From Sesamum alatum (taxonomy: Eukaryota > Streptophyta > Magnoliopsida > Lamiales > Pedaliaceae): 64,000 nucleotides of DNA. Below are positions 10,996-21,099 of the stretch, piece by piece. The notes under the pieces were generated by a model that saw nothing but the letters and a program-made list of their open reading frames with translations, searched no databases and was not told the origin of the DNA. The stretch is taken from the NCBI GenBank assembly GCA_034509735.1, contig JACGWO010000002.1, positions 25,839,636 through 25,903,635 on the forward strand, in the 5' to 3' direction. The position numbers were made by a program, and so were the translations under genes. Every line of letters begins with the position of its first letter. Positions within the stretch are counted from its first letter, which is position 1.

Positions 10996-13130
10996 TTGGG
11001 TTTTGGTGAGAATGCTAATGTTGATGAAGATGAATCTGATGAAGATTTCATGGAGAATGATTATGACATGAACACTGATAATAGTGAAGATGATGATGAG
11101 TTCTACAAAAAGTATGTGGATGAAACTAACGGGGAGAATAGTTCAGAATCCGAAACATCTTCAGATTCTGATTCAAAGGATGTAGTGATCAATGACGCTG
11201 ATATGGATGAACTTAGAGTGTCAGATGATGAGGATGCTAGTATTGAGCATATATTCTTCAATCATGTTGAGATTTATGATCCTTCACTTGAACTATGAAT
11301 GATATTCAGCTCAAAAGGAGAATTTGGAAAAGTTGTTCAATCACATGGAATAGGATATAAGAGAAGCCTAAAATTCACAAAGAATGACTCATTCAGAGTG
11401 TATGTTGTGTGCACTGATGAAGGTTGTGAATGGAAGACACATGTCACTAAGGTAAAGAATGAGCAAACACTTAAGATAAATTTATACAAATCTGAACACC
11501 CATGCCCACAGAGTTTTGAATGCCATAATATATGGTTTTGGTTTGGTGGTAAATTTCTATCTAAGCTAAAACTAAGATATATAGGAGGGGAAAAAAAACA
11601 GTATTTGAGAAAATAGATATGGATTACTTATGTATGAATGAGCTTGGGAAAATATATGGGAAATGTGGGGGCAAAAAATATTGTTTAAAAGTCTACTACA
11701 AAGTCCCAACATTTCCTACAGATGTGGGCATCAGATTGATAAATAGTCACTGCATTGACGGGAGGAAGAGGGTGAACCTATTGTGGTGTTGGATAGGGAA
11801 GGGAACATAGTTCCTAAATGAAGAAGAAGAAATGAAGTATTTATTAGATGGGATAAATTTTGATGAGGGGGATGAAAGGGACAGGCGCTGAGGGTGAAAA
11901 AAATGCAGATGAGGGGGGTGAAGGGATAGGGTTGAGGCTGAAAAAAATATAGATGAGAGAGGAGAAGAGGACAGGACTGAGGGTGAAAAAAGTGCAAATG
12001 AGAGGGGTGAAGGAGAAAGGGCTGAGGGTGAAAAGAATACTGATGAGAGGGGTGAAGGGGAAAGGGCTGAGGCTGAAAAAAATGCAGATGAGAGGGGTAA
12101 AGGGGAAAGCGCTGAGGTTGAGAAGAAGGGAAAAAGGATTTATGAAGAGTCCACATTAGAGTTTCATGACTCATCTGATAACGATTATAGGAAACCTAAA
12201 AATGAGGATAGTGAATCTGATGCCCCTAGTCTTGTGTTGGAGAACATAGAGGATTCTAGTGATGAGGATATGTTTGTGAATAAGAATCTCAGCAAGGCAG
12301 AATTGATGAAAAATCATAGGGAGTTCAGGAAGAAAACAAAAGACAAAATGAGGGAGAAAGTTAATTTAGCATAACTGAATATCACAATTGAAGCTAATTG
12401 GTTTAGTGATGTTGAAAATGATGAGGATATTGATAGACAAAGAGGCAGTGATGAGGATGTACTAGACCATCCTATTTATAAAGAATCAATGAGCCTGAAA
12501 AAAGTAGATTAGGTTGTAGGCATGAAATTTGTGAGTGCTCAACAGTATACGGAGGTCTTGAGGGATTGGTGTGTCAGGAGAGGGTATGATATTGAATTTA
12601 TCATAAACGAAAACAATAGATTTAGAGCTAAGTGCAAGCATGATGCATGTGATTGGAGAATTCATGCTTCTCCAATCATGAAAGGCCCAACTTTTCAAAT
12701 CAAAACCATCAAAGGCTATCATACTTTTCCAAGAACATATGAAAATAATTCGTCTAAGTCAATTTATTTAGCCAAAAGAATGGAAAAGGCAATCAGAAAT
12801 AACCCAAGCATCCCCCATCCAACAGTTGAAAAAACATTACTTCCACATTGAAAGCTTATAAACTTTTAAAATTTATAGGAAAGAGCTGGTTATCAAGGAA
12901 GAAGAAATGCATCTTTGTTGGGAATGTGTAATGCTACTCCATCTCCACCTGTTCCAAACAAAATGCAAACCAACAACCGGCTTCAAGAGATCAAGCTTCA
13001 ATTGCAGATTCAGGAGCATCAACCAAAGTTAGTAGCAGAAACAAGAGGCCAACAATTAGCAAGGTTTTGGCTAATATAAGGGATCGTTCAAAGAGAAGGC
13101 CATGGAGGCCATGATTCAGTTGCCATTGTT
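10996..13130 (+). pseudogene. MULE (Mutator-like) transposase relic with two MuDR-type domains
   Basis: An acidic N-terminal region (10996-11290, rich in Asp/Glu/Ser) leads into a MuDR N-terminal-type domain (11299-11525: FSSKGEF, a Cys near GCEWK, HPCPQSF) after an in-frame TGA at 11296-11298, probably a former glycine codon. A 45-bp tandem repeat follows (11862-12128), then a second MuDR-type domain (12522-12735: VGMKFVSAQQY, CKHDACDWRIHAS) after an in-frame TAG at about 12510. The MULE catalytic DDE domain and zinc knuckle are absent; 12875-13080 resembles the low-complexity C-terminus of such proteins (reading NASLLGMCNATPSP). Presumably this is a deletion derivative. No terminal inverted repeats were found. 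Family assignment rests on the domain pattern only. Confidence 0.7.
11862..12128 (+). repeat. Six-copy 45-bp tandem repeat in the MULE relic
   Basis: Units start near 11862, 11908, 11952, 11997, 12042 and 12087. In the coding frame each unit gives about 15 residues of type DERGEGERAEAEKNA. Units 1 and 2 are 46 and 44 bp, which would shift frame and restore it. The repeat encodes a charged linker between the two MuDR-type domains. Confidence 0.85.
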
Positions 13131-14282
13131 TTTTTGGGTTATGTCCAATGTTTTGGCTAAAACATTCACTATGGAAATGTCGAACGAACATAACATCCAT
13201 TCCAGTTTATTTTTTATTTTTGGATACACTGCATTGTTCCATTGTTGTGCTACATTGTTGGAGATTTGCATTGCTACATTGTGGTGAAACTTGACCTCCA
13301 AAGTTGCCGAAATCGAAAATCACGTTCTTGAAGTGAAGAATCGCAGGTTTCAAGTAGAGATTTCACACCCACAAATACTCAAATTAAATTCAAAGAATTT
13401 ATTTGTAATATTTTCACGTTTCACTAATTTAGGAACACAAAAATCTATTTACAGTAACAACACTATTAATCTGCAACAACGCACATAGACCTGTAGGAGA
13501 GCACCAACAAATAAGGATATAAAATTTCTACTGTAAAATCCAATTTGCCTTATCAAATCTTTCATGTATGTCAAATTCCCTTCCCCCCCCCCCCCCCAGT
13601 ACTGAAAACAATTCAAATGCGTTTAAACATCATTTTACGAATTTGCCAAATTGACTCTCAGTTGCACTTTTAATGATTGCAACAATTAAACCATCAAAAG
13701 TCATGCTAGGACTCCATTAAACACAGAAAATCGGCAAGAAAATAAAGAACTTACTTTTTTGCACACATCAACTTCTCCCGTACAACCTTTTCATACTCAT
13801 CACATAACTCGTGGACTTATACCATGAAAATTCATGTTGACAACTTCATTAAACACAGAAAATCAACAACAAAAATAAGGAATCTGGCTGAGTTTCTATT
13901 GATTGAATTAGACGAGAATGAATCGCAAGAAAACAAAGAATCACGAGGCAAAAGAAAGTTAGAAAGTCAGGAGCTGGAAAGTCTAAAACATGCTGGTAAA
14001 AAGTCACTTATTTACAAAAGATTTCAATATAATAGTGCAAGTGAAGGGGTAAATTAGGCAAATCAAATAAAGAAACAAATTAAAATGCTATTCATACTTT
14101 TAAATATATATATATATATATATATTTGGCCCATACTGCTTCCTGATATGCTTAGCACTCAAAATAGAATAGGCTCTCTATGTTAGGTGATCTCGTCACG
14201 CTCAACCCAGAAATGACAAGAATACACTCAATATAAAAGGGCTGCACCTCATTCACCTTGTCTCAGATATAATACCAACCGA
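13131..14282. other. AT-rich stretch, no gene seen
   Basis: Short open frames only, none with a recognisable domain. A run of Cs at about 13584-13598 and a TA microsatellite at about 14101-14126 are the only clear structures. The first 200 bp may belong to the MULE relic's 3' end. Confidence 0.6.
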
Positions 14283-14480
14283 AGGGAAAATCCCATTTCT
14301 CATCCCATAAAATAGGCCCAATTTCAATTTAGTCCCATATGTTAGACTGGTCTCACATTTAGTCCCATTTATTAAAACAAAATCTCAATGTTGGTTCCAC
14401 GTCACTTTTTCGTCAAATATTTAACGAAAAAGTTACTTGACCATTAAAGGCTGAATTTTTTTTATTTTTTATTTTTTTTT
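14283..14480 (+). repeat. Orphan arm of a GGGAAA-ended MITE
   Basis: Starts GGGAAAATCCC and carries the repeated phrase TTTAGTCCCA, as in the complete MITE at 19565-19875. It also has CGTCAAATATTTAACG, similar to that MITE's centre. The expected mirror arm is missing and the sequence runs into poly-T/poly-G (14457-14493). Confidence 0.4.
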
Positions 14481-14721
14481 GGGGGGGGGGGGGCGTCTCT
14501 TTTGGGGGAAATGAAGCTAGGGCTTACAACTATATTTTTTCACCTAAAAATTGAGAGTCTTCCTATTAAAATTTTAATAACAACAAACTGTTAGATAAAC
14601 TAAATTTTGTAAAGGGAAAAAAAATTCATGAACAAATAAACTGAATTGCAAAAAAAAAAAAAAAAAAAACCTTCTAGACAAATTGCACCAAAAGAGCCAT
14701 TGATTGAACTCAACAAATTGA

Positions 14722-15040
14722 AGCTTCAGTCAACTTACAAAATGAAATGAGTTTCAGAAAATGGCAATCACATAATCCAAAATAAATGTTTTTCAATCTG
14801 AAAATATAATTTCCAGAAAATAAAAATCCATTGTGCTATTACATTTTTTTCTTCCCCTTTCCATCATGCTCTAGTCTTGCCTTTGTTGCAGCTTCCCTCC
14901 TTGCATTGAGGGCATCTTCCAAGCTTTTTTGGGTGACATCTTTTTTACCATCCTTTTTGACATATTTTCAGATTGAGAAACATTTATTTTGGATTATGTG
15001 ATTGCCATTTTTTGAAACTTTGAAAGTTGACTGATGAAGC
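14722..15040. repeat. Inverted repeat (about 80-95 bp arms) with coding-like loop
   Basis: The left arm 14722-14817 and right arm 14962-15040 are reverse complements with few mismatches (shared core GGCAATCACATAATCC and its complement). The 145 bp loop holds a minus-strand frame of about 41 codons (14961 to 14839), lysine-rich, reading SLEDALNARREAATKARLEH, then a stop. It may be a hairpin transposon carrying a gene scrap; the source gene is not recognised. Confidence 0.55.
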
Positions 15041-15340
15041 AAACCATTCCTCCTAAGCAAACCATGATGAAGCCTAAAATACAAAATAAAAAAAGTTGTT
15101 TTCTAACTGCATTTAAGGTAAAATATGACAAATTCTGTTTGAGAAATAAGCATGTCACCTATTCAATTTTATCTATATGACATTAACACTAGTTCAATGA
15201 GAAGTGATGAACAACTCTACAATTTTATTTTCATTGTTCACACTTCTTTTGTTTTAGCATCAAATTAGGTGTTCTCATCTATACTATGCCTTTAGCATTT
15301 TCCAAGAAAAAGAATTAGCAAAGGACCACATATCTGTACG

Positions 15341-16595
15341 CGATATGGTTGGGCCGAGTTCACGGCTGCATGCTCAATTGTGGACTCCAAAAATAATTAA
15401 ACATTGGTCTAATCTATTATTATTACTATTTTTATTAAATTATCATTATTCTTATATATTATGCTATAGATATATATGATAAGAAAATGGGTAAATTATA
15501 TTTTTGGTACTATAAGTGGACCTATTTCCAATTTTGGTCCTATACAAAAGATGATTCGCACATTGCATTCCATATGTGCACTTTTTTTCCAATTTCAGGA
15601 CACAATAGGGAAAATTGTTAAATCGCTAACTGCTAATGTTTTTTCTGTTAGGTGGGTGCAAATTTGAAGGAAAAAATTGGTGGAAAATGCTTACTTCTTC
15701 TTCTTCCTCATATAAATAGCTTTCCCTTTTTTTGGCTCTTCCAGTTAGTAGGAAAAAGTGTAAATATAGATATAAATGGAGAAAAAATTTGTCAATTTTA
15801 TACAAGATTTATATTAATAATGCCTAAATTTCTTCCATTAAAATCATAAATATAAACTGCAATAATTTGGTGCAAAACTTTGATCACCATGTAGACATTT
15901 TAGTGCAAAAATATTTATCAAAATAACCGATGGAATGGTCCAATTGAAGTGTTCAGATCGGGCCAACATTTTGGTGCAAAAATATTTATGATTTTAATGG
16001 AAGAAATTTGTGTATAAAATTCACAAAAAAAATTCTGCATTTGCAGCCATGTTTACAGTCTTTTCCTACTAAATGGAAGACCAAAAAAAAAAAAAAAAGA
16101 GAGAGTTATTTATATGAGAAAGAAGAAGAAGTAAGCCTTTCCCACCAAGTTTTCCCTCCAAATTTGCACCCACCTAATGGAAAAAAATATCACCGGTTAG
16201 CAATTTAATGGTCTTCCCTCTTGGATCCTGAAATTGAAAAAGAAATGCACATATGGGATGCAATGTACGAATCATCTACTGTATGGGACGAAAATTGAAA
16301 ACAGGTCCACTTATGGGACCCAAAAATATAATTTACCCATAAGAAAATTGTATTTGACTTGGTTATTAGGATATATTGTCTTTCAGTATTTTAGATTAAG
16401 CCACGAGTTACAAGATTGTCATCCTAAGCAAGAAGTTGTACTAGCACATCTTCACTATATCTAATGAAAATGAAGAAACAAAAAAAACACAGAACAATTT
16501 TAAGAGAAATCTTCATCTTCTTGCTCTAAATTCTAGAGCTCTTTCCTAGCTCTAGTAGGAAAAAAAACACTCAATCCTAATTTTATACTGTAAAA
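15341..16595 (+). repeat. 5' LTR of the non-autonomous element, split by a foldback element
   Basis: Without the 850 bp foldback and one 10 bp duplication it is about 395 bp, close to the 419 bp of the 3' LTR. Matches include GATTGTGGACTCCAA-type sequence on the left side and CACTCAATCCTAATTTTATAC on the right. Confidence 0.75.
15489..16338. mobile_element. Palindromic foldback MITE (MULE type), 850 bp
   Basis: Almost the whole element is one inverted repeat: each arm is about 380 bp with a short centre near 15900-15960. The ends are GGGTAAATTATATTTTTGG and its complement. It is flanked by a perfect 10 bp duplication ATAAGAAAAT (15479-15488 and 16339-16348). Nine- to eleven-base duplications and long inverted ends are typical of Mutator-like elements. 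It has no coding capacity. It landed in the 5' LTR of the element at 15341-18446; the other LTR shows the unfilled site near 18190-18205. Confidence 0.9.
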
Positions 16596-18027
16596 TTGGT
16601 GCTTTCATTTTGATCTCTCCCTCCACCAACTCGCTTCTGCTCAATAATCCTGTTTAGATTTTCAGAGCCTTCAATCATCAGCCGCGATCTTCGCCGCGGT
16701 TGTGCACGACTACCGTTCCGCCATGGATGCTTGCTTTGCATCGATAATGGATGTGATTGCCAACGTCCAACGGCAAATCGCCCTAACTTTTCCTTCAACA
16801 AAGAACAAATCCTCTTTCCCCCCTCCGTCTCCACCGCCTACTCCTTTGTTGATGGCGCCCCTCCCCAAAACCCCACCACTATAGCCACAACAATAGCAAG
16901 TGACAGCCACACTACCCTTAGCCCAAAATGTCTAGCCTCTACCAAAATAACTCTCAATCCCCTCACTGTTACTTCACGCCTTGCCCACTCCTTCTCCTGC
17001 CCAACACCCTCTGAATACTCCTCTTCTAATTGCTATTTCCGACACCAAACCTATCAAACAACAACAGTAAATCTTGGATGTTTCAGGCCTTTTTGACGCA
17101 CCCACCCCACCCCTATTACCCCAGGTGTTGCCCACTCCTCTTGTTCTTATAACATGCCATCTGGTCCTCATAGATATTGGGGCCCTCTATGGCCGGCAAC
17201 TGTTGTTTATTGGGGGTTATTCTATGGGAGCCAACTCATCATCCTCTCTGTCGGTTCGATTTTTACCCCATATCCTCGATGACACCTTATTCTACACTCC
17301 CTCTATTATTTTAAATTCTAGACCACCGCTGGCCGCCTCTCCATCCACGCGATAGCACGCAATTCCAACACCCACAGTCACCCCTTCCACAACCCCGGAG
17401 AAACTTTACCTTTTTCCTACCTCCTCTTCTTGATCTACTTTGTGGTATTGCGCGGCCCCTCTGGCAAAGAGCCCACCATCTGCATTGTGGGCCCTCTCTT
17501 CGTCATTGTTGGCGTCTCCTTAGTGCTTCTGCACCACGGCGCACCTCCTTTGCTCCACGGTGGAATTGATCCCCTCTATTCTCCCTGGATCAGCCGTTTA
17601 CTAGCGACGCTGTTCCCATTGGCTAAGGTTTTGCACATCCCCTTGCAGATCTGTGGTGCACCAATCTTTTCACTCGCCGCCATTCCAACGTTGTTCCAAT
17701 ATTTTCGCTATTTCGATCCACCCACTCCCCCATCTAGAGGTTGGACTAGCGTGCCACCTACCTCGGCTTGTTGGTCGCTGCCATCAGTCGAAGTAGGCAA
17801 TTTTCTCCAATTGCAGCTGCTTGGAACAAAGCTCCTACTCTGCTGCAAAATATCACAACCAAAGTCGTTTGGGCTTGGACATGTGGGATAGAAATTGGGC
17901 TTGGCGGAATTCGGCAGCAGTGGATCCATTGGGTTGCTGCTGTAATTCAAGGGCCCACGGGATGGCTTTTTGGTTATAATCCTAGCTCCCAGCCTTAAGA
18001 ACAAGGTCAATTTGGAGGTTCAGGCAA
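16596..18027 (+). other. Interior of the non-autonomous LTR element
   Basis: Open frames up to 153 codons occur (17430-17891) but are C-rich and lack any gag, protease or RT motif. The frame at 16702-16884 begins MDACFASIMDVIANVQRQ and soon becomes proline-rich; it could be the start of an ancient gag, but this is not supported by a domain. Confidence 0.5.
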
Positions 18028-18118
18028 TGATACAGTTGGACGGAGTTCATGGCTGCAAGCCCGATTGTGGACTCCAACAATAATAAAAATGGGCCTAATT
18101 TATTGTATTAGGTCCACT

Positions 18119-18172
<54 letters not shown>

Positions 18173-18446
18173 TATGTTATAGGTATATATATGACAAGAA
18201 AATTATATTTCACTAGATGGTTAGGACATATTGTATTTTTGTATTTTAGATTAAGACATGTGTCACAATATCCTCCTCCTAAGGAAGATGTTGTACCAGC
18301 ACATTTGCACTCCATCTAGTACAAATGAAGAAATGAGAAAATAGAGAACAACTTCAAGAGAAATGTTCATCTTCTTCCTCTAAATTCTGGAGATCGTTCA
18401 TAGCTCGAATGGAAAAAACACTCAATCCTAATTTTATACCGTAACA
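18028..18446 (+). repeat. 3' LTR of the non-autonomous element
   Basis: 419 bp, matching 15341-16595 outside the foldback insertion. It contains an ATT microsatellite (about 18120-18168) that is shorter and interrupted in the 5' copy. Confidence 0.75.
18120..18168. repeat. (ATT)n microsatellite
   Basis: About 16 uninterrupted ATT units inside the 3' LTR of the non-autonomous element. Confidence 0.9.
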
Positions 18447-18451
18447 GTACG

Positions 18452-19055
18452 CCAATCAAGAAAGAGTAATTCAAGAATATAATACACATAAATGAATTGA
18501 GGATTTGAATTGTGAAAATGATCAAAGAACAAACTCACACAAGTGAAGACAAATTTGGACACAAGCTTCTACTCTGAATCTGATATCAACATCCTCTCGT
18601 TGAAATCAGATATAGTTCTACATTTGATTTAGCTCCTGCTTCTTTGAGATTGTCTCTTCAATAGGAATTTTCATACAATAGTTTTCTTAGAGTTTTTGGA
18701 AAGAGGAATTTTCTAAACAAACAAACCTAAAAGAACGAATTGAAGGTTTTTGGGTGAAAAGAGCGACAAATAGAGTTCAAGAGAAAAAGGAATTACAGAA
18801 AATGAAAGAAAATGAGATGACGTAGAAGATGAGTGAGGAGTGAGGGGTGAGGAGAAGAAAGTGAAATTAAGACAGATTTGGCAAAAAGAAAATGGAAAAG
18901 AGAGCCCCAAATAAATAAATAAATAAAGTATCCACCTCAGCTGTAACTTAAGCAAGGTGGATGAAAAACTATAGCCATGGTTATATTTTGACCTCCACTT
19001 TAGCTTTTAAGCAATGGTTAATATTGTGTTTGCAATATTTAATTTTCTTGTAGTG
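18452..19055 (+). mobile_element. One end of a CACTA (En/Spm) transposon
   Basis: The sequence ends AATTTTCTTGTAGTG at 19055, the complement of the plant CACTA terminus CACTACAAGAAAA. Before it lie short mirrored motifs (CCATGGTTATATTTTGACC, CTTTAAGC-like) of the kind found below CACTA ends. No matching CACTACAAG start was found to the left, so the other end is lost or the LTR element at 15341-18446 inserted inside it. The left limit given is only the edge of that element. Confidence 0.55.
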
Positions 19056-19221
19056 TTTGTCTTGAGCTACATAATTAGAGATGGATTCATAGATGAAATC
19101 AACCACAGTATTAGAGATGGAAATAAAGAAGAATAGGAAACAATATAGGATAAAGTTAATTGAGACGAAATTTGAGATGTATTTTCTTTGCGAATTTCAC
19201 AAATTAGAGACTGGTATAAAG

Positions 19222-20045
19222 ACTGATTCCCACTAATAACCAATTTTGTTTTGATTGCATGAGGGGCTAGAAACAAATAGAGTGTTGCATAATCTTTTAC
19301 AAACAAAGTGTTATATGTGGCCACTAGTATAATTTGTTAATAAAAAGGCAGAAGATGAGATAAAAATGTCGGTAGTTACTCAATATCAATAAATAATAAT
19401 AGCACACGAGTTTCCTTTCTTCAATGTGCATTTGATTATATACACCCAGTTGGGATTATGTGGAGTTGAGCAGTCACACTGATTCAAAATATAAGATATC
19501 AGTGCTTATCTTATACTTTTTATCCAATTAAAATAATCACATGCTTTGAAGATTGCATTATTGTGGGAAAATTGCAATTTACGTCCCACAACTTACGCTC
19601 TTTGCAATTTTAGTCCCATTTTTATGCACTCACCAAATTTAGTCCCGTAAGTTACAAACACTTGCAATTTTAGTCCCAACCACAAATTTGGTTAAATATT
19701 TAATGGAGCACATGCAAATCACGTGCTCCCTCCTTTAAATATTTAACAAAATTTGCAATTGGGACTAAAACTGCATGTTTTGGTTACTTATGGGACTTAA
19801 TCTGGTGAGCGCTAAAACAATGGGACCAAAACAAAAAATAAGGTAAGTTGTGGGATGTAAATTATAATTTTTCCACATTATTGTATAACGATGTTACAAT
19901 CTTATGTAGTCTTTACAAAATTAATCAATGATGCAATTGCTTTTGTTTTTATTAGTTCTTGTCTTTCTCTTGCTTTTGTGCGATTATTGAGTTAAAACAA
20001 CTTTGAACATTATGACGGAAAATCATGTTTGATGACTTAAGTCCT
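19222..20045 (+). repeat. Diverged direct repeat, copy 1 (contains a MITE)
   Basis: Aligns with 22085-22635 over about 500 bp once the 311 bp MITE is removed. Shared blocks include AAAGTGTTATATGT, CACACGAGTTTC, GTGCATTTGATTATA and CTTATGTAGTCTTTA. It lies downstream of the MBD stop codon; copy 2 lies in an intron of the same gene. Confidence 0.7.
19565..19875. mobile_element. Palindromic MITE, 311 bp (MULE type)
   Basis: The ends are inverted (GGGAAAATTGCAATTTACG against its mirror ending TTTTTCCA), and the phrase TTTAGTCCCA recurs inside. Flanked by a perfect 9 bp duplication CATTATTGT (19556-19564 and 19876-19884). The paralogous repeat at about 22412-22430 carries the site once, without the MITE. 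No coding capacity. Confidence 0.85.
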
Positions 20046-21099
20046 ATCCAATTTTTTTCTATTGATTAGGGATTTCTCACTTTGAACTCTCTATCTTTAA
20101 AATTTTCTCAATTTTCATTTCCCATAATATATTTGAAAAAAAAAAAGAATTATTTTTAATTCACATGTTCGCTAGTTGCTTCATTTTGTGAGGCAAGTAT
20201 CTCATTTTTCATTCAAAAAAGTAGACGTTAAGTTTAATTTTGTCCCATTTCAAATGAATAAGTAAATATGCTAAAATTTTAATTAGTATTTGACTAAAAT
20301 ATATTTGCACCCAACATAATAACAACTGGAAAAAATATTTACAATGAAACAAATTCGAAGTTCTAAATTTAATTGGAAGATTAGTCTTGTTCAAGTTCCA
20401 AGGTTGAGTATTACAATCAAAGGTTGCTGGTTATACTTATGTAGATATGGGCATTTGGTCTACCTTCATAATAGTTTCTTACATTTTTTTTATTGAACAT
20501 GATTTAAATTGAAGTTATATATATATATCGATTATTTTAATACACCAATTTGTTAAAACAAATCACTTATATTTAGGTTTTCATGACTTATTACTACGTC
20601 AGTAATGATTCACAAGTATTTAAGAATCAATGAAATTTAATTTTGGAATATGTAGTTATACTTTTAATATAATTAAAAATGAAATGTCCCTTCAACTAAA
20701 AAAATTGGTTGTATTACTATCTTATAATGATCATAAGGAACCACACAAATAAATTCTTTTTAGTTTATGAAAATTGAAAATGAAAATTAGATTTAAAAAA
20801 TTAATTAAGTTAATGTAATTTAAAAAATATTTAACCGATTTAATGAATTAGTTCAATTGAATTAACTTAAGCCAATCAAACTTTTAATTGATTTAACCAT
20901 AATAAAAGTAGTTAATTGTTTGATTAGTTGAATTAATAAAATTAGTTTCATTGTTTGCACGGCTGAATCGAATTTGTCATTGGGCAACCACATGAAATGC
21001 TTATGAAAAGAAAAAAATAAGTCTAAATTCAAAATTTACTCTTAATGGTGAACGTTGACAAAATAAAAGAAAAAAAAAACTAAATAGAGATTCTACTAG
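20046..21099. other. AT-rich intergenic DNA, nothing recognised
   Basis: Very AT-rich with a short TA run near 20516-20530. It lacks open frames with recognisable domains, LTR signatures or inverted ends. Confidence 0.6.

Larger units (their letters stand above)
15341..18446 (+). mobile_element. Small non-autonomous LTR retrotransposon
   Basis: Two direct repeats (15341-16595 including a later insertion, and 18028-18446) bound a 1432 bp interior with no recognisable gag or pol. Five-base target duplication GTACG at 15336-15340 and 18447-18451. The 3' LTR begins TGATACAG and ends TAACA; the 5' copy starts CGATATGG, so the TG has changed to CG. The first interior bases, TTGGTGCTTTCATT (16596-16609), sit at the primer-site position, but the tRNA was not identified. 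GGAGGTTCAGGCAA before 18028 may be the polypurine tract. Size fits a LARD/TRIM-like element. The interior is richer in C than its surroundings. Confidence 0.75.

Noticed and set aside
11862..12128. Possible CRISPR-like array (regular repeats)
   Set aside because: Units are adjacent, with no spacers, and encode a charged peptide in frame; this is a tandem repeat in a plant transposase relic.
17430..17891. 153-codon open frame in the non-autonomous LTR element
   Set aside because: C-rich sequence with weak coding character and no recognisable domain; kept only as a remark under the interior.
20209..20394. 61-codon minus-strand frame in AT-rich DNA
   Set aside because: Low-complexity composition with no splice partners or domain.
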